Below, in pieces: positions 1 through 8,838 of a DNA stretch of 14,054 nucleotides. Source of the stretch: an uncultured Moraxella sp. GTDB lineage: Bacteria > Pseudomonadota > Gammaproteobacteria > Pseudomonadales > Moraxellaceae. The position numbers were made by a program, and so were the translations under genes. Numbering within the stretch: position 1 is the stretch's first letter; every line of letters starts with the position of its first letter. The stretch covers positions 1 through 14,054 of the forward strand of contig CAKMOY010000054.1 in the NCBI GenBank assembly GCA_927911235.1, read 5' to 3'. Under the pieces are notes generated by a model that had not been told where the DNA came from, made no database searches, and saw only the letters and a program-made list of their open reading frames with translations.

Positions 1-124
1 GTTATTGCTGGGTGCAGGTAGAGTTGACACGTTTTCAGACAACAAAGTTGGTGCGATTGCCACAGACGGCAATCAATGGTTTTGTAAGCCGACAGCACCA
101 GATTGGTTAAAACAGATACGATGA
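1..124 (+). CDS. 3' end of an unrecognised gene (partial)
   Basis: One + strand frame is open from the window edge (frame starting at base 2) to a TGA at 122-124. It gives about 40 residues ending in WFCKPTAPDWLKQIR. The composition looks like a real globular C-terminus, but I do not recognise the family. It does not resemble the C-terminus of PilJ or PilK, the genes that precede chpA in Pseudomonas. The next gene starts 52 bp downstream on the same strand, so co-transcription with the chp genes is possible but not shown. A weak hairpin (GATGA at 120-124, TCATC at 131-135) overlaps the stop and is too short to call a terminator. Confidence 0.5.
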   Translation, partial: LLLGAGRVDTFSDNKVGAIATDGNQWFCKPTAPDWLKQIR

Positions 125-176
125 TATAAGTCATCATAAAATTTTTTAAAAAATATATCGTTACGGTAGGAATCGT

Positions 177-1253
177 ATGAGTAAACAACGTACTTTAATA
201 GCTTTGGATTGGTTAATGCCGGTGTTGCAGGATATTTTTGATGAGCAAAATTACCTGTTACATCGTGATGATGTGCCAATGGACTGGGAGTCGCTTGGGC
301 AGTCGTTGCACCAAGTGAGCGGTGCGTTGACGTTGACAAATCAATATTTGTTGGCAGAATTGGCAGGTGCTTTGGAGCAGGTTTCTGATGTGATTGCCAA
401 AGGTGAAATTGCCGATGGTTCGGTATTTGAAAATGGTCAAACTGCCAAAAAAAATATTATCCAAGCGGTGCATTTGTTACAGTACGAAATCCAACAATTA
501 CAAAGAAAACAACAGATACACGAGCCTTGGGTGGTTGACCGTATTGGTTTCTTATATGAATCAATCGGACAGGCAAAACCCGATTTATCAAAAATCATTG
601 GTTATCATGCGGATAATACGCAAGATACCGATGCATATTTGCCATTGTTGTCAAAATTGCCAACGCCTAATATTAGCAAGGATTGGCAAGATGACAATGT
701 CCAACATTTAACCAAACTTTGGCGTTATTGTACTTTGCAGTTGTTGCAACAGCAAAAAAATGATGTAAAAAGTTTGGAAACTTTGGCAAAAATTGCCAAT
801 TATTTAGCAGCGACACCACTTAATGCGACATTTCGTCAAGTTTGGCATTTGGTGGCGTTGTGGTTTGGTAGTTTGGCATTGAATGACAAGCCAACGCCAG
901 AGCAGTATGTGATTTTTTTGTCAAACCTAGAGGCGTTGTTACAGCAAAATACAGACAAAGTGCCTGACTTTGATACAGGGCGTTTGGCGGTTGATATTTT
1001 GTTACATTTAAGTCGTTTGGGAAATAAAACAGAGCCAGCAGAAGCGTTGTTAAACAGTCTTGATTTAAATGATAAGTTTGAAAATGACACCTTGTTTAGT
1101 CAGGTATTGGAAAAATTAGAAAAGGCGATTTATCAAGTTTATGAACCTGCTACAATTTTGCCGAGTTTAGACAATGTCAAGGTAGCTTTGGTCAATCGTG
1201 GTTGGATGTTTTATGGACATCATTTAGATGTGATTATCAATGATGTAAAATGA
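177..1253 (+). CDS. chpA: ChpA/PilL-type chemosensory kinase, N-terminal segment
   Basis: This 358-aa product matches the start of the giant CheA-type kinase of the Chp (type IV pilus) system. It opens with a ChpA-like N-terminus (IALDWLMPVLQDIF), followed by an Hpt-like helix with H45 in HQVSGAL. In Pseudomonas ChpA, as I remember it, the equivalent segment reads HQVQGTL. The remainder is helical with no catalytic domain. ATG at 177 is supported by TAGGA at 167-171, five bases upstream. Its TGA (1251-1253) overlaps the ATG of the next segment (1250-1252) in an ATGA arrangement. Joining the three consecutive segments, with one base added at each junction, gives about 2326 residues, close to the roughly 2470 of Pseudomonas ChpA. 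This is therefore either the first piece of a split gene or the 5' part of one gene with a frame error. The cytoplasmic role is scaffold and phosphotransfer module. Confidence 0.8.
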   Translation: MSKQRTLIALDWLMPVLQDIFDEQNYLLHRDDVPMDWESLGQSLHQVSGALTLTNQYLLAELAGALEQVSDVIAKGEIADGSVFENGQTAKKNIIQAVHLLQYEIQQLQRKQQIHEPWVVDRIGFLYESIGQAKPDLSKIIGYHADNTQDTDAYLPLLSKLPTPNISKDWQDDNVQHLTKLWRYCTLQLLQQQKNDVKSLETLAKIANYLAATPLNATFRQVWHLVALWFGSLALNDKPTPEQYVIFLSNLEALLQQNTDKVPDFDTGRLAVDILLHLSRLGNKTEPAEALLNSLDLNDKFENDTLFSQVLEKLEKAIYQVYEPATILPSLDNVKVALVNRGWMFYGHHLDVIINDVK

Positions 1254-3754
1254 TGATTGATGATGCCAATATGGCATCAAGTTTGGCATGGCAGGTTGAG
1301 CGTCAGTTGCAAGATTTGTACAGCCAATTGTTGTCAACAGCCGAAACTTTAGATAGTCAGATTGGCTTGCACCATTTTTCTTATGCTTCAGACCCAGAGC
1401 ATGAGGCGGTGCGACAAACTCGTATTTATTTAGAAAATGTAAAATGTCAATTTAACGAATATACAAAATTGCATGATTTAGCCCATTTGCACGTCAATGA
1501 CGAATTGGTGTCTATGGTGCAAGTATTTGGGTTACTTGGGCTAAACCGTCCAAAAGAGTTGGCGGAACAGTTACGCATTTTGTTAAGCCGTATTGTTAGC
1601 AAAAATGTAGCAGTATTGAGCTGGGATGCAACAGACGCAATCGCAGAAATGATTGCACGTTTTGAGCTGTTTTTGGATTATCTGTCGCATCAAAGCGTGA
1701 GCGAAGAATTGCTTGATCAAACGCAAGCACAGTTAAATCGTGCCAATTTGTTGGTGAAAAACTTGATTGATATGCCGATGTCGGAGTCGGCTTTGCCATC
1801 TCGTGATAAAGTATTTGAGAATAATACGGTTATTTATGATGATGAGGGTGAAAAAATCGCCAATCAGCAGGCAAATCAAGTGGATACTGCCCAGCCAACG
1901 GCAGAAACATTCACATCAGCAGATGAAAATGTGTCATCTGATGATGATGTTATTTTTGACGATGATGACATTGTCTTTGATGATGAACCTGACGAAACTC
2001 AGAATACACAAGAGATTGTAGAAACTATCACCAAAGCCGATGAAGCCACGGATACTGATGTAGAGAACGTTACAAATGCGTCTGTGCAAAATATGCCAGT
2101 CGCTGAGTCAGAGGCGTTAATTCAAGTAAGAGAAGCCTTAAAGCCAGATGATTTTGAGATGGCGGACGAAGAAATTCGTGAAATTTTTATTGAAGAAGCT
2201 GATGAAGTTTTGCAAGAGATGGATAGCAACTTGCCTGTATGGCAAGCTGACCCGAGTGATTTAAAAACTTTAAAAGAAATCCGCCGTGGTTTTCATACCT
2301 TAAAAGGTTCTGGGCGTATGGTCGGTGCGTACCAAATTGGTGAAATGGCTTGGGCGGTTGAAAATATGCTGAACCGTGTGCTAGATGGCACGTTGTCAAG
2401 CAGTGATGAATTGGCACAATTTATTGGCGAAACTCGCCAAAAAATCCCAACCTTGGTGAACGATTTTGCCCAAATGCAAGCACCAAGCCTTGACCCTGCA
2501 ATTACGGTTTTACAAGCCAATAATATTTTGGCAGGTAAACCAATTAACACAGGTCTAAATCTGCAATCAAACACTGTATCTACACAGCCGACTGTGGCGG
2601 AAGTGGCTGTACAGCCTGAATTCACCGAACAAGATTTTACTGAACAATTGGTTATCACAGACAGCGATGACAATCATGCAGAGCAAAGCACGCCAATGGT
2701 TGCTACGCAAAGCGTTGACAAATTGGCGACTGATGGCTTGTTGATTGATAATTTGCCAGAGCCTGTCAAACAAGCTTATGATGAGTTAAATGAAGTGGCA
2801 GATGGCGAATCTGACCCAGATATCCAAGAAATCTTTATTGAAGAAGCACAAGAAGTATTAGAAACCATTCAACCTTTATATGCTGAATGGAAAGCCGAAC
2901 CAAGCGATATGACAACCTTAAAAGAGCTAAGACGTGGTTTCCACACCTTAAAAGGCTCTGGGCGTATGGTTGGGGCAAATCAGCTTGGTGAGTTGGCATG
3001 GTCTATTGAAAATATGCTTAACCGTGTCATGGACAATACCATTACGCCTGAAACTGGTTTGGTTGCATTGGTGGGTGATGTGTTGGCAGATTTTCATGCT
3101 TTGGTGGATATTTTTGCCCAAGGGCGTAATGATTATCCGCAAATTATCAAAGTTTGGTCGGCGATTGCCAATGCCTATGCCAAAAAGCAAGGTGCAAATT
3201 TTGATTATCCGACAACCATGCAGTCAGTGTTGGGTGGAAGTGTTAGCCAAAGCGTAACAGATGAAAATACCAAAACGCCAACGGCTAATGTTGATGACAA
3301 TCAGCAGATTGATGATGATAAAATTCTTGATGACGAAATTGATGACAGTATCACCGATAGTACTGTTGCCACACATGACACTGATGATGTATCATTAGAC
3401 GACAATGAAAAAGTTGCAATGACGGTGTTTTTAGAAGAAGCACAAGAATTGACAACAAAAATTGATAGCTTTATCAATACCCATGCCAATCAAGACCAAG
3501 TAAAAGTAACTGATGAGTTGGTTAGAGCTTTTCATACTTTGCGTGGCGGTGCAGCAATCTTTAAATTGTCCAGAGTGCAAGCATTGAGCGAAATGCTAGA
3601 AAATGGGCTAAGTGAGTTGTTGCGTAAAGAGATTGCACTCAATGCCGAACAACTAGAAATATTACAACAAGTCAAAGCCCATTTGCAAGATGATTTGAAT
3701 AATGCCTATCATTTGTCAAATGTGGCACTAATGATGATGACCAACAAAGCTTAG
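1250..3754 (+). CDS. chpA: ChpA/PilL-type chemosensory protein, middle segment with three Hpt domains
   Basis: This 834-aa segment contains three histidine phosphotransfer domains. Two near-identical ones have FHTLKGSGRMVGA, with phospho-acceptor candidates H349 and H565. A third, more divergent one has FHTLRGGAAIF with H762. An N-terminal helical region (about residues 10-165) resembles further degenerate Hpt bundles. An Asp-rich linker (about residues 220-250) and other acidic linkers separate the modules. There is no ATPase domain, so it cannot autophosphorylate alone and must be a phosphate relay or sink for the kinase encoded next. Start ATG 1250 overlaps the preceding stop by 4 bp and has no Shine-Dalgarno sequence, so translation would rely on coupling. 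The frame ends at TAG 3752-3754, while the coding-like sequence continues in the -1 frame, which argues for a frame break rather than a natural C-terminus. Family assignment is secure; the status as a separate gene is doubtful. Confidence 0.8.
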   Translation: MMIDDANMASSLAWQVERQLQDLYSQLLSTAETLDSQIGLHHFSYASDPEHEAVRQTRIYLENVKCQFNEYTKLHDLAHLHVNDELVSMVQVFGLLGLNRPKELAEQLRILLSRIVSKNVAVLSWDATDAIAEMIARFELFLDYLSHQSVSEELLDQTQAQLNRANLLVKNLIDMPMSESALPSRDKVFENNTVIYDDEGEKIANQQANQVDTAQPTAETFTSADENVSSDDDVIFDDDDIVFDDEPDETQNTQEIVETITKADEATDTDVENVTNASVQNMPVAESEALIQVREALKPDDFEMADEEIREIFIEEADEVLQEMDSNLPVWQADPSDLKTLKEIRRGFHTLKGSGRMVGAYQIGEMAWAVENMLNRVLDGTLSSSDELAQFIGETRQKIPTLVNDFAQMQAPSLDPAITVLQANNILAGKPINTGLNLQSNTVSTQPTVAEVAVQPEFTEQDFTEQLVITDSDDNHAEQSTPMVATQSVDKLATDGLLIDNLPEPVKQAYDELNEVADGESDPDIQEIFIEEAQEVLETIQPLYAEWKAEPSDMTTLKELRRGFHTLKGSGRMVGANQLGELAWSIENMLNRVMDNTITPETGLVALVGDVLADFHALVDIFAQGRNDYPQIIKVWSAIANAYAKKQGANFDYPTTMQSVLGGSVSQSVTDENTKTPTANVDDNQQIDDDKILDDEIDDSITDSTVATHDTDDVSLDDNEKVAMTVFLEEAQELTTKIDSFINTHANQDQVKVTDELVRAFHTLRGGAAIFKLSRVQALSEMLENGLSELLRKEIALNAEQLEILQQVKAHLQDDLNNAYHLSNVALMMMTNKA

Positions 3755-3771
3755 AAAATTATCATCAACAA

Positions 3772-6700
3772 TTGTTTGGTGATGTGCATACAGCAAATGC
3801 CATTAGCGTGAGTGAATTATTAACGCTTGGTATTGATGAACTGATTGATGCGGATAACTCACTGCTAGAAATTTTTGTCAGTGAAGATGATACTCAAATC
3901 GTTAGCTATGCACAGCTACTGGAGTCGCAAGCGGAAAAACTTGTCAATGCGATTGGCGGTCTGAGCTATGTGAGCATTGCCGAAACCTTGCAGTTGGCTT
4001 ATCACAAACTGACGATTTATCCACATTTTACCAAAGATGATGCTTTGTTAAATGGTTTGATTAATTTGCACGCACAGCTGATTGCGATGTTTGATGCGAT
4101 TGCAGCAGGTTTGAATGTCTTTGTTGACAAACAATCTATTGAAGGCGTTAAACAATTATTGGCAGACAAACAATATCAAGCCGAAATGGATGCGATTCAA
4201 TATGAAAAAATTGATACTGATATTGAGCTGTTAGAGATTTTCTTAGCCGAGTCGCAAGAGTTAAGATTGAGTTTACAAAGCAATTTTAACCAATGGCAAA
4301 ATAACTTAACCAATACCGATGCTCTAAAAGAACTTTGCCGAGAGTACCATACTTTAAAAGGTGGTGCGAGTATGGTGGGGATTGTCAGTATTGCCAATTT
4401 AGCCAAATATGCTGAGTTGATGTATGATGCCTTGTTGTCTGAAAAATTGGCGAGCGACCCTGATATCGTGCTGGTCATGCAAAAAGTACATGAAACGACT
4501 TATGCACAATTGCAATATGCAATTCAACATCAACAGTCATTTTTTGCCAATGATTTGACCGTACAATTAAGTCAAATTTTGTCGGGTAAATTGTTAGCGC
4601 ATGATGTCGTACCTGCTGTACCTTTAATTGTTGATGTACGTCAGGACGAAGCGGATAATGCTTATGAAGTAGATGAAACTGATGAAGCCAATGCCAATCG
4701 GAATGCTGACCCATTGTATGTACAAGAGATTATCAATAACTTTGAGCAACGCCGTTTAGAAACATGGCAGGGTCAAGAGCCTGATGAAGATATTTTGGGC
4801 GTGTACCTAGAAGAAGCCAAAGAACTGATTGATAGCAGTAGCCAAAACTTACAAGAATTCCGTAGTAATACCAATAACTTGTCGGCTTTGCAAGCCTTGC
4901 AACGTGAATTGCACACCATCAAAGGCGGTGCAAGAATGGTCGGAGCGGAAGGGATTGCCAACTTAGCCCACGAAATGGAAACTATCTATGAAGAGTTAGG
5001 TTCTCGTCGTAAGCCAGCCACTCGTATGATTGGCAATTTGTTGGCATCGTGTCATGACTGGTTGGCAAGCTCGCTTTATGTGCTTGAAAATAAATACAAC
5101 CCACAAACACCGACCACATTAATTCGTGCGTTACAAGACTTTTCACACAATCCTGATAGTCTAAAAGAAGTGCCAGTCATATCTTTGGCAAGCCAAATTG
5201 AACAAATTGACATCTATAAAAGTAGCTTAAACCAAGAAGATGATGGCAATAAACGTGATTTGACTGTCATGCCATCTATGGAAAGCAACTTTGAAACAGA
5301 ACAAGAACAGGTCAATCTCAATGCTGAAATGCTGCGTATCTCGGCAGGTTTGATGGAGCGTATGATTAACTTGTCAGGCGAATCGGCGATTAACCGAGCC
5401 CGTATTGAAATGGGCGTGTCAAGTTTGACCCATACCATTGAAGAGATGGGTTCTACGGTTCAACGTCTTGCCGACCAGTTACGCCGAATGGAAACTGAGC
5501 TTGAAGTGCAGATTTTGGCACAGATTGCTGATGAACACAGCGATGATGCGGACTTTGACCCGCTAGAGATGGACCAATATTCGGCATTAAATCAATTGTC
5601 AAAATCCTTGTCAGAATCGGCATCGGATTTGGTTGATATTAAAGCGACCATGTTGGATAAAACTCGTGATACCGAAAACTTGTTATTGCAACTGTCTCGT
5701 ACACAGGCAGATTTGCAAGAAGGCTTGATGAATTCAAGAACCGTTCCATTTTCTCGTATTACCGCTCGTTTACAACGTATCGTCCGTCAAACGGCGACTG
5801 AACTTGGCAAATCAGTAGAATTGCGAATTTTAAATGATGAAGGTGAGATTGACCGTAATATCCTAGAACGTATCACATCACCACTTGAGCATATGCTCCG
5901 TAATGCGGTTGACCATGGTATTGAAAAATCGCAAGAGCGTATTGAAGCGGGCAAATCTCGTACAGGTCTGATTACTTTAGAAGTACAACGTGAAGGCGGT
6001 GAGATTGTCATTCACTTGTCTGACGATGGTAAAGGCATTAACGTTGATGCAGTGCGTAAAAAAGCGGTGGAACAAGGCTTAATCGCCAAAGATGATACCA
6101 GTTTAAAACCATTGGATATCATGCAATATATCTTTAACGCAGGACTTTCAACCGCAAAAACCGTTTCGCAAATCTCAGGTCGTGGCGTTGGTATGGACGT
6201 GGTACAAAGCGAAGTGAAACAATTGGGTGGCGTGGTACTGGTGGATTCTGAGCTGGGCAAAGGTTCTCGTTTCACCATGCGTTTGCCATTGACCGTTGCG
6301 GTGTCTGATGCTTTGGTTGTGCGTGCAGGTGATAAATATTATGCCGTGCCATTGGTACAGATTGAGCGTGTATTGCGTATTAACACAGAGACGGTTTATC
6401 AGTTCCACAGCCTTGATGCGACAACTTTAAACATTGATGGGCAAGATTATCGTTTGCGTTATTTAAACCAAATTTTGCATGGTAGCGACCCATTAGAAGC
6501 CCTAAGCCAACAGCCTGTCAGCGTGCCTGTAATTATCATTCGTACCGAAACAGGACAAAATATGGCATTGCAGGTTGATGCCATTGCAGGTTCTCGTATT
6601 GAAGTGGTTGTTAAACCGCTAGGCCCACAGTTATCGCACATTTCTGGGATTTCTGCGGCTACGATTATGGGTGATGGTTCTGTGATGTTAATCCTTGATT

Positions 6701-7155
6701 TAATCGCCTTGATGCGTAACGCCACTGCCACTGTTAAGATTGACCGTCAAAAAACTGCCACAAAAGATGCAAATCGTAAGCCTGTGGTCTTAATCATTGA
6801 TGACTCGGTAACGGTACGTAAAGTAACGTCACGTCTGTTGGAGCGTAATGGTTATGAAGCTCAAGTTGCAACCGACGGTGTGGACGCACTAGAAAAACTG
6901 CAAGAATTGACACCAGACATTATGTTGCTGGATATTGAAATGCCGCGTATGGACGGTTTTGAAGTGGCAGCCCAAGTTCGCCATAACGAACGCTTGCGCA
7001 ACATTCCAATTATCATGATTACCTCTCGTACAGGTGAAAAACACCGTGAACGTGCGATGAGTATTGGTGTAAACGAATACAAAGGCAAACCTTTCCAAGA
7101 GCAAGATTTGTTAGATACCCTTGCCAGATTGATTCATGAAAAAACGGTTAGCTAG
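3772..7155 (+). CDS. chpA: ChpA/PilL-type CheA histidine kinase-response regulator, C-terminal segment
   Basis: This 1127-aa segment holds the catalytic core of the Chp kinase. In order: a degenerate Hpt-like region (about 25-130); two Hpt domains with H193 (YHTLKGGA) and H381 (LHTIKGGA); a CheA dimerisation region (about 518-660); an ATPase with N box around HMLRNAVDHG (707-716), G1 DDGKG (751-755), F box FNAGLSTA and G2 GRGVGMDV (803-810); a CheW-like domain (about 840-985); and a C-terminal receiver with D1010/D1011, phospho-acceptor D1054 (LLDIEMP), T1084 and K1106. The only upstream initiator is TTG at 3772, with no Shine-Dalgarno sequence. The same frame is open back to 3703 and reads like an acidic linker (NDDDQQSLENYHQQLFGDV), so this is probably the continuation of the preceding segment rather than an independent start. 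It acts in the cytoplasm at the pilus chemoreceptor array, controlling pilus extension and retraction. chpB follows 26 bp downstream. Confidence 0.88.
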   Translation: MFGDVHTANAISVSELLTLGIDELIDADNSLLEIFVSEDDTQIVSYAQLLESQAEKLVNAIGGLSYVSIAETLQLAYHKLTIYPHFTKDDALLNGLINLHAQLIAMFDAIAAGLNVFVDKQSIEGVKQLLADKQYQAEMDAIQYEKIDTDIELLEIFLAESQELRLSLQSNFNQWQNNLTNTDALKELCREYHTLKGGASMVGIVSIANLAKYAELMYDALLSEKLASDPDIVLVMQKVHETTYAQLQYAIQHQQSFFANDLTVQLSQILSGKLLAHDVVPAVPLIVDVRQDEADNAYEVDETDEANANRNADPLYVQEIINNFEQRRLETWQGQEPDEDILGVYLEEAKELIDSSSQNLQEFRSNTNNLSALQALQRELHTIKGGARMVGAEGIANLAHEMETIYEELGSRRKPATRMIGNLLASCHDWLASSLYVLENKYNPQTPTTLIRALQDFSHNPDSLKEVPVISLASQIEQIDIYKSSLNQEDDGNKRDLTVMPSMESNFETEQEQVNLNAEMLRISAGLMERMINLSGESAINRARIEMGVSSLTHTIEEMGSTVQRLADQLRRMETELEVQILAQIADEHSDDADFDPLEMDQYSALNQLSKSLSESASDLVDIKATMLDKTRDTENLLLQLSRTQADLQEGLMNSRTVPFSRITARLQRIVRQTATELGKSVELRILNDEGEIDRNILERITSPLEHMLRNAVDHGIEKSQERIEAGKSRTGLITLEVQREGGEIVIHLSDDGKGINVDAVRKKAVEQGLIAKDDTSLKPLDIMQYIFNAGLSTAKTVSQISGRGVGMDVVQSEVKQLGGVVLVDSELGKGSRFTMRLPLTVAVSDALVVRAGDKYYAVPLVQIERVLRINTETVYQFHSLDATTLNIDGQDYRLRYLNQILHGSDPLEALSQQPVSVPVIIIRTETGQNMALQVDAIAGSRIEVVVKPLGPQLSHISGISAATIMGDGSVMLILDLIALMRNATATVKIDRQKTATKDANRKPVVLIIDDSVTVRKVTSRLLERNGYEAQVATDGVDALEKLQELTPDIMLLDIEMPRMDGFEVAAQVRHNERLRNIPIIMITSRTGEKHRERAMSIGVNEYKGKPFQEQDLLDTLARLIHEKTVS

Positions 7156-7181
7156 TATCATTACAGGGAATAAATATTATC

Positions 7182-8216
7182 ATGCAGGATACAGACCAGC
7201 CGTTACGCTTTATTGTGATTGCTGAAAGCCAACAGCAACGTATGGCGTTTAGTGATACGATTTTGGCATGGGGCATGGAAGTGGTAGACTGTATCAGTGT
7301 TAACCAACTTTCGCAAAAACATTTTAGCACCTATGCTGATGTGTGGCTTGTGGATACCGAAAGAGATTTTGAAATTATTCAATATCTTGAAGAACAAATT
7401 GACATAGATGCCAAAATCAAACCAAAAACAGTGTTGATAGGCTTTACGCCATCGCCTTACATCAACGCAGGTCAACCCTACGAAAAATGGCAAAGAAAAC
7501 TAAAAAGAAAAATCGCAAACAGTCTAAACCGTGATGACTTGATACAACATCGTGGCAAATCTGCTGATGTATTGACGTGGAAATATGTGGTACTACTCGG
7601 TGCCTCTATGGGCGGACCGATGGCAGTCAAAGAACTATTGGACCATTTGCCCAATAATTTGCCTTTGGCGTTGATTTTGGCACAACATTTTAACGCCGAA
7701 ACCCTATCCACACTGCCACGCATTTTGACCCGTCAAAACAATTGGCGCTGTGATGTGATTTATAATACCCAAAAATTGTTGGCAGGTAGATGTTTGATTG
7801 TACCTGTGGAAAAATCGGTGGTATTTGATTCTAACGGACGTATTATTCTACAAAAACAAGGCTGGCAAGGGGCGTATCAGCCATCTATTAGCCAACTATT
7901 AACCAGTTGTAGCAATGCATTTGGCAATCATTTTATGAGTATTATTTTTTCGGGTATGGGCGATGATGGTAGCGATGTTGCAACTTTGGTAAAACGAAAC
8001 GGCAGTCTGATTTGGGCACAAAGCCTTGAAAGTAGCGAATGCCAAAGCCAACCACAGCATATGATTAACACAGGATTGGTGGATTATATTGCCTCGCCAA
8101 AACAGTTGGCAGAAGCCCTCGTAAGCTTGTGCAAAAGACGTTGTTTGCCTGATGGCAGACCGATTTTGTTAGCCCCAAATCCACACAGCTATCAAGCACC
8201 CAATCTAAATTTTTAA
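7182..8216 (+). CDS. chpB: ChpB, CheB-type chemoreceptor methylesterase
   Basis: This 344-aa protein has a C-terminal CheB methylesterase domain (about 133-318). The catalytic triad is visible: S142 in LLGASMGGP, H169 in LAQHFNAETL and D261 (or D262) in FSGMGDDGSD. It would hydrolyse glutamyl methyl esters on the pilus chemoreceptor, resetting signalling. The N-terminal region (about 8-115) is placed like the CheB receiver and keeps one aspartate at the expected strand-3 position (D58 in WLVDTE). The usual acidic pair is reduced to A14-E15 and no clear conserved lysine is seen, so it is a degenerate receiver. ATG at 7182 has AGGGA at 7165-7169, a rather long 12-base spacing. It lies 26 bp after the kinase stop and 30 bp before chpC, consistent with one operon. 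A matching CheR/PilK methyltransferase is not in the window. Confidence 0.9.
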   Translation: MQDTDQPLRFIVIAESQQQRMAFSDTILAWGMEVVDCISVNQLSQKHFSTYADVWLVDTERDFEIIQYLEEQIDIDAKIKPKTVLIGFTPSPYINAGQPYEKWQRKLKRKIANSLNRDDLIQHRGKSADVLTWKYVVLLGASMGGPMAVKELLDHLPNNLPLALILAQHFNAETLSTLPRILTRQNNWRCDVIYNTQKLLAGRCLIVPVEKSVVFDSNGRIILQKQGWQGAYQPSISQLLTSCSNAFGNHFMSIIFSGMGDDGSDVATLVKRNGSLIWAQSLESSECQSQPQHMINTGLVDYIASPKQLAEALVSLCKRRCLPDGRPILLAPNPHSYQAPNLNF

Positions 8217-8246
8217 CAAATTGGCAAAACAATAAGAGACATCTTT

Positions 8247-8815
8247 ATGGCAAAAAGTCTGATTAAAATTTTAACCCAAGATGAACACATTGGTATGTTA
8301 AGTGTAACCAAAGGACAGCTTAACATTGCAAAAATTCCTGTGATTGGTGCACCAGATTGGATTGTACCGCAGGATTTGATTTTGGCGATTGAGCCTTATC
8401 ATGACCGTATTTGGAACTTTTTGTGGCGTGGTCAAGATGTTTCTGTATATCATTTATTCGCCAAAAAAGTGAACAAGCAGAATTTATCGTAGTATTAGAA
8501 AGTATCACCGATGTACACCGTGTCGGCTTGCAAATTCAAGGTGATGTCAGTTTTCATTCGGTGCGTATTTCTGATTTAAAAGATATTGATGACACGACAT
8601 ATCGTAAAACTTTAAGCGTGCAATATCCGCATATCCTAGAACAAGAAGCCCTACAAAAACAACGACAAGCCGAACAGTTGGCGAGTAATCAACCGGCAGC
8701 CTATCAACCAACCGAACAAGACTATATTTTTCAACCTGTGATGTTTGACGATGAAATGTGTGTGATTCCAGATTTGGATAAAATGTCGCATTTTCTGGTT
8801 GATTTAGATAGCTAA
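8247..8815 (+). CDS. chpC: ChpC, CheW-like adaptor protein (reading frame broken at an A6 run)
   Basis: As written, one frame runs from ATG 8247 to a TAG at 8490-8492 (81 aa). The rest of a CheW-like protein continues in the -1 frame to TAA 8813-8815. Adding one A to the A6 run at 8463-8468 joins them into a coherent protein of 189 residues. The join reads VYHLFAKKSEQAEFIVVLESITDV, which crosses the CheW-like beta structure without a gap. N-terminal features include IPVIGAPDWIVP; the C-terminus has FDDEMCVIPDLD. Pseudomonas ChpC is of similar size, about 168 aa. It should couple a chemoreceptor to the ChpA kinase. The start has AAGAG about 8 bases upstream, and position as third gene after chpA-chpB supports the name. 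Translated literally it would be non-functional; a sequence error is the simplest reading. Confidence 0.78.
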
Positions 8816-8829
8816 TGATTGTCAATTTG

Positions 8830-8838
8830 TGGCATAAT
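8830..8838 (+). promoter_or_regulatory. putative extended -10 promoter for the cytochrome b561 gene
   Basis: TGGCATAAT fits the extended -10 pattern TGnTATAAT with one mismatch. It lies just after the chpC stop (8815) and about 72 bp before the cytochrome start. No convincing -35 sits at the usual distance, although TTGTCA is present at 8819-8824, too close to count. It suggests that the cytochrome gene is not solely read through from the chp operon. Confidence 0.4.

Noticed and set aside
120..160. Hairpin GATGA/TCATC followed by T6 and A6 after the first partial gene
   Set aside because: The stem is only 5 bp and AT-rich, and the T run starts several bases after it. Too weak to call a terminator.
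836..1090. Open frames of 60-130 codons opposite or overlapping chpA, chpB and minD
   Set aside because: They lie wholly inside strongly conserved genes, have shadow-like composition and no start signals.
1915..1995. Direct repeats as a possible CRISPR or tandem-repeat array
   Set aside because: They are codon-level GAT repeats inside a coding linker, without spacers.
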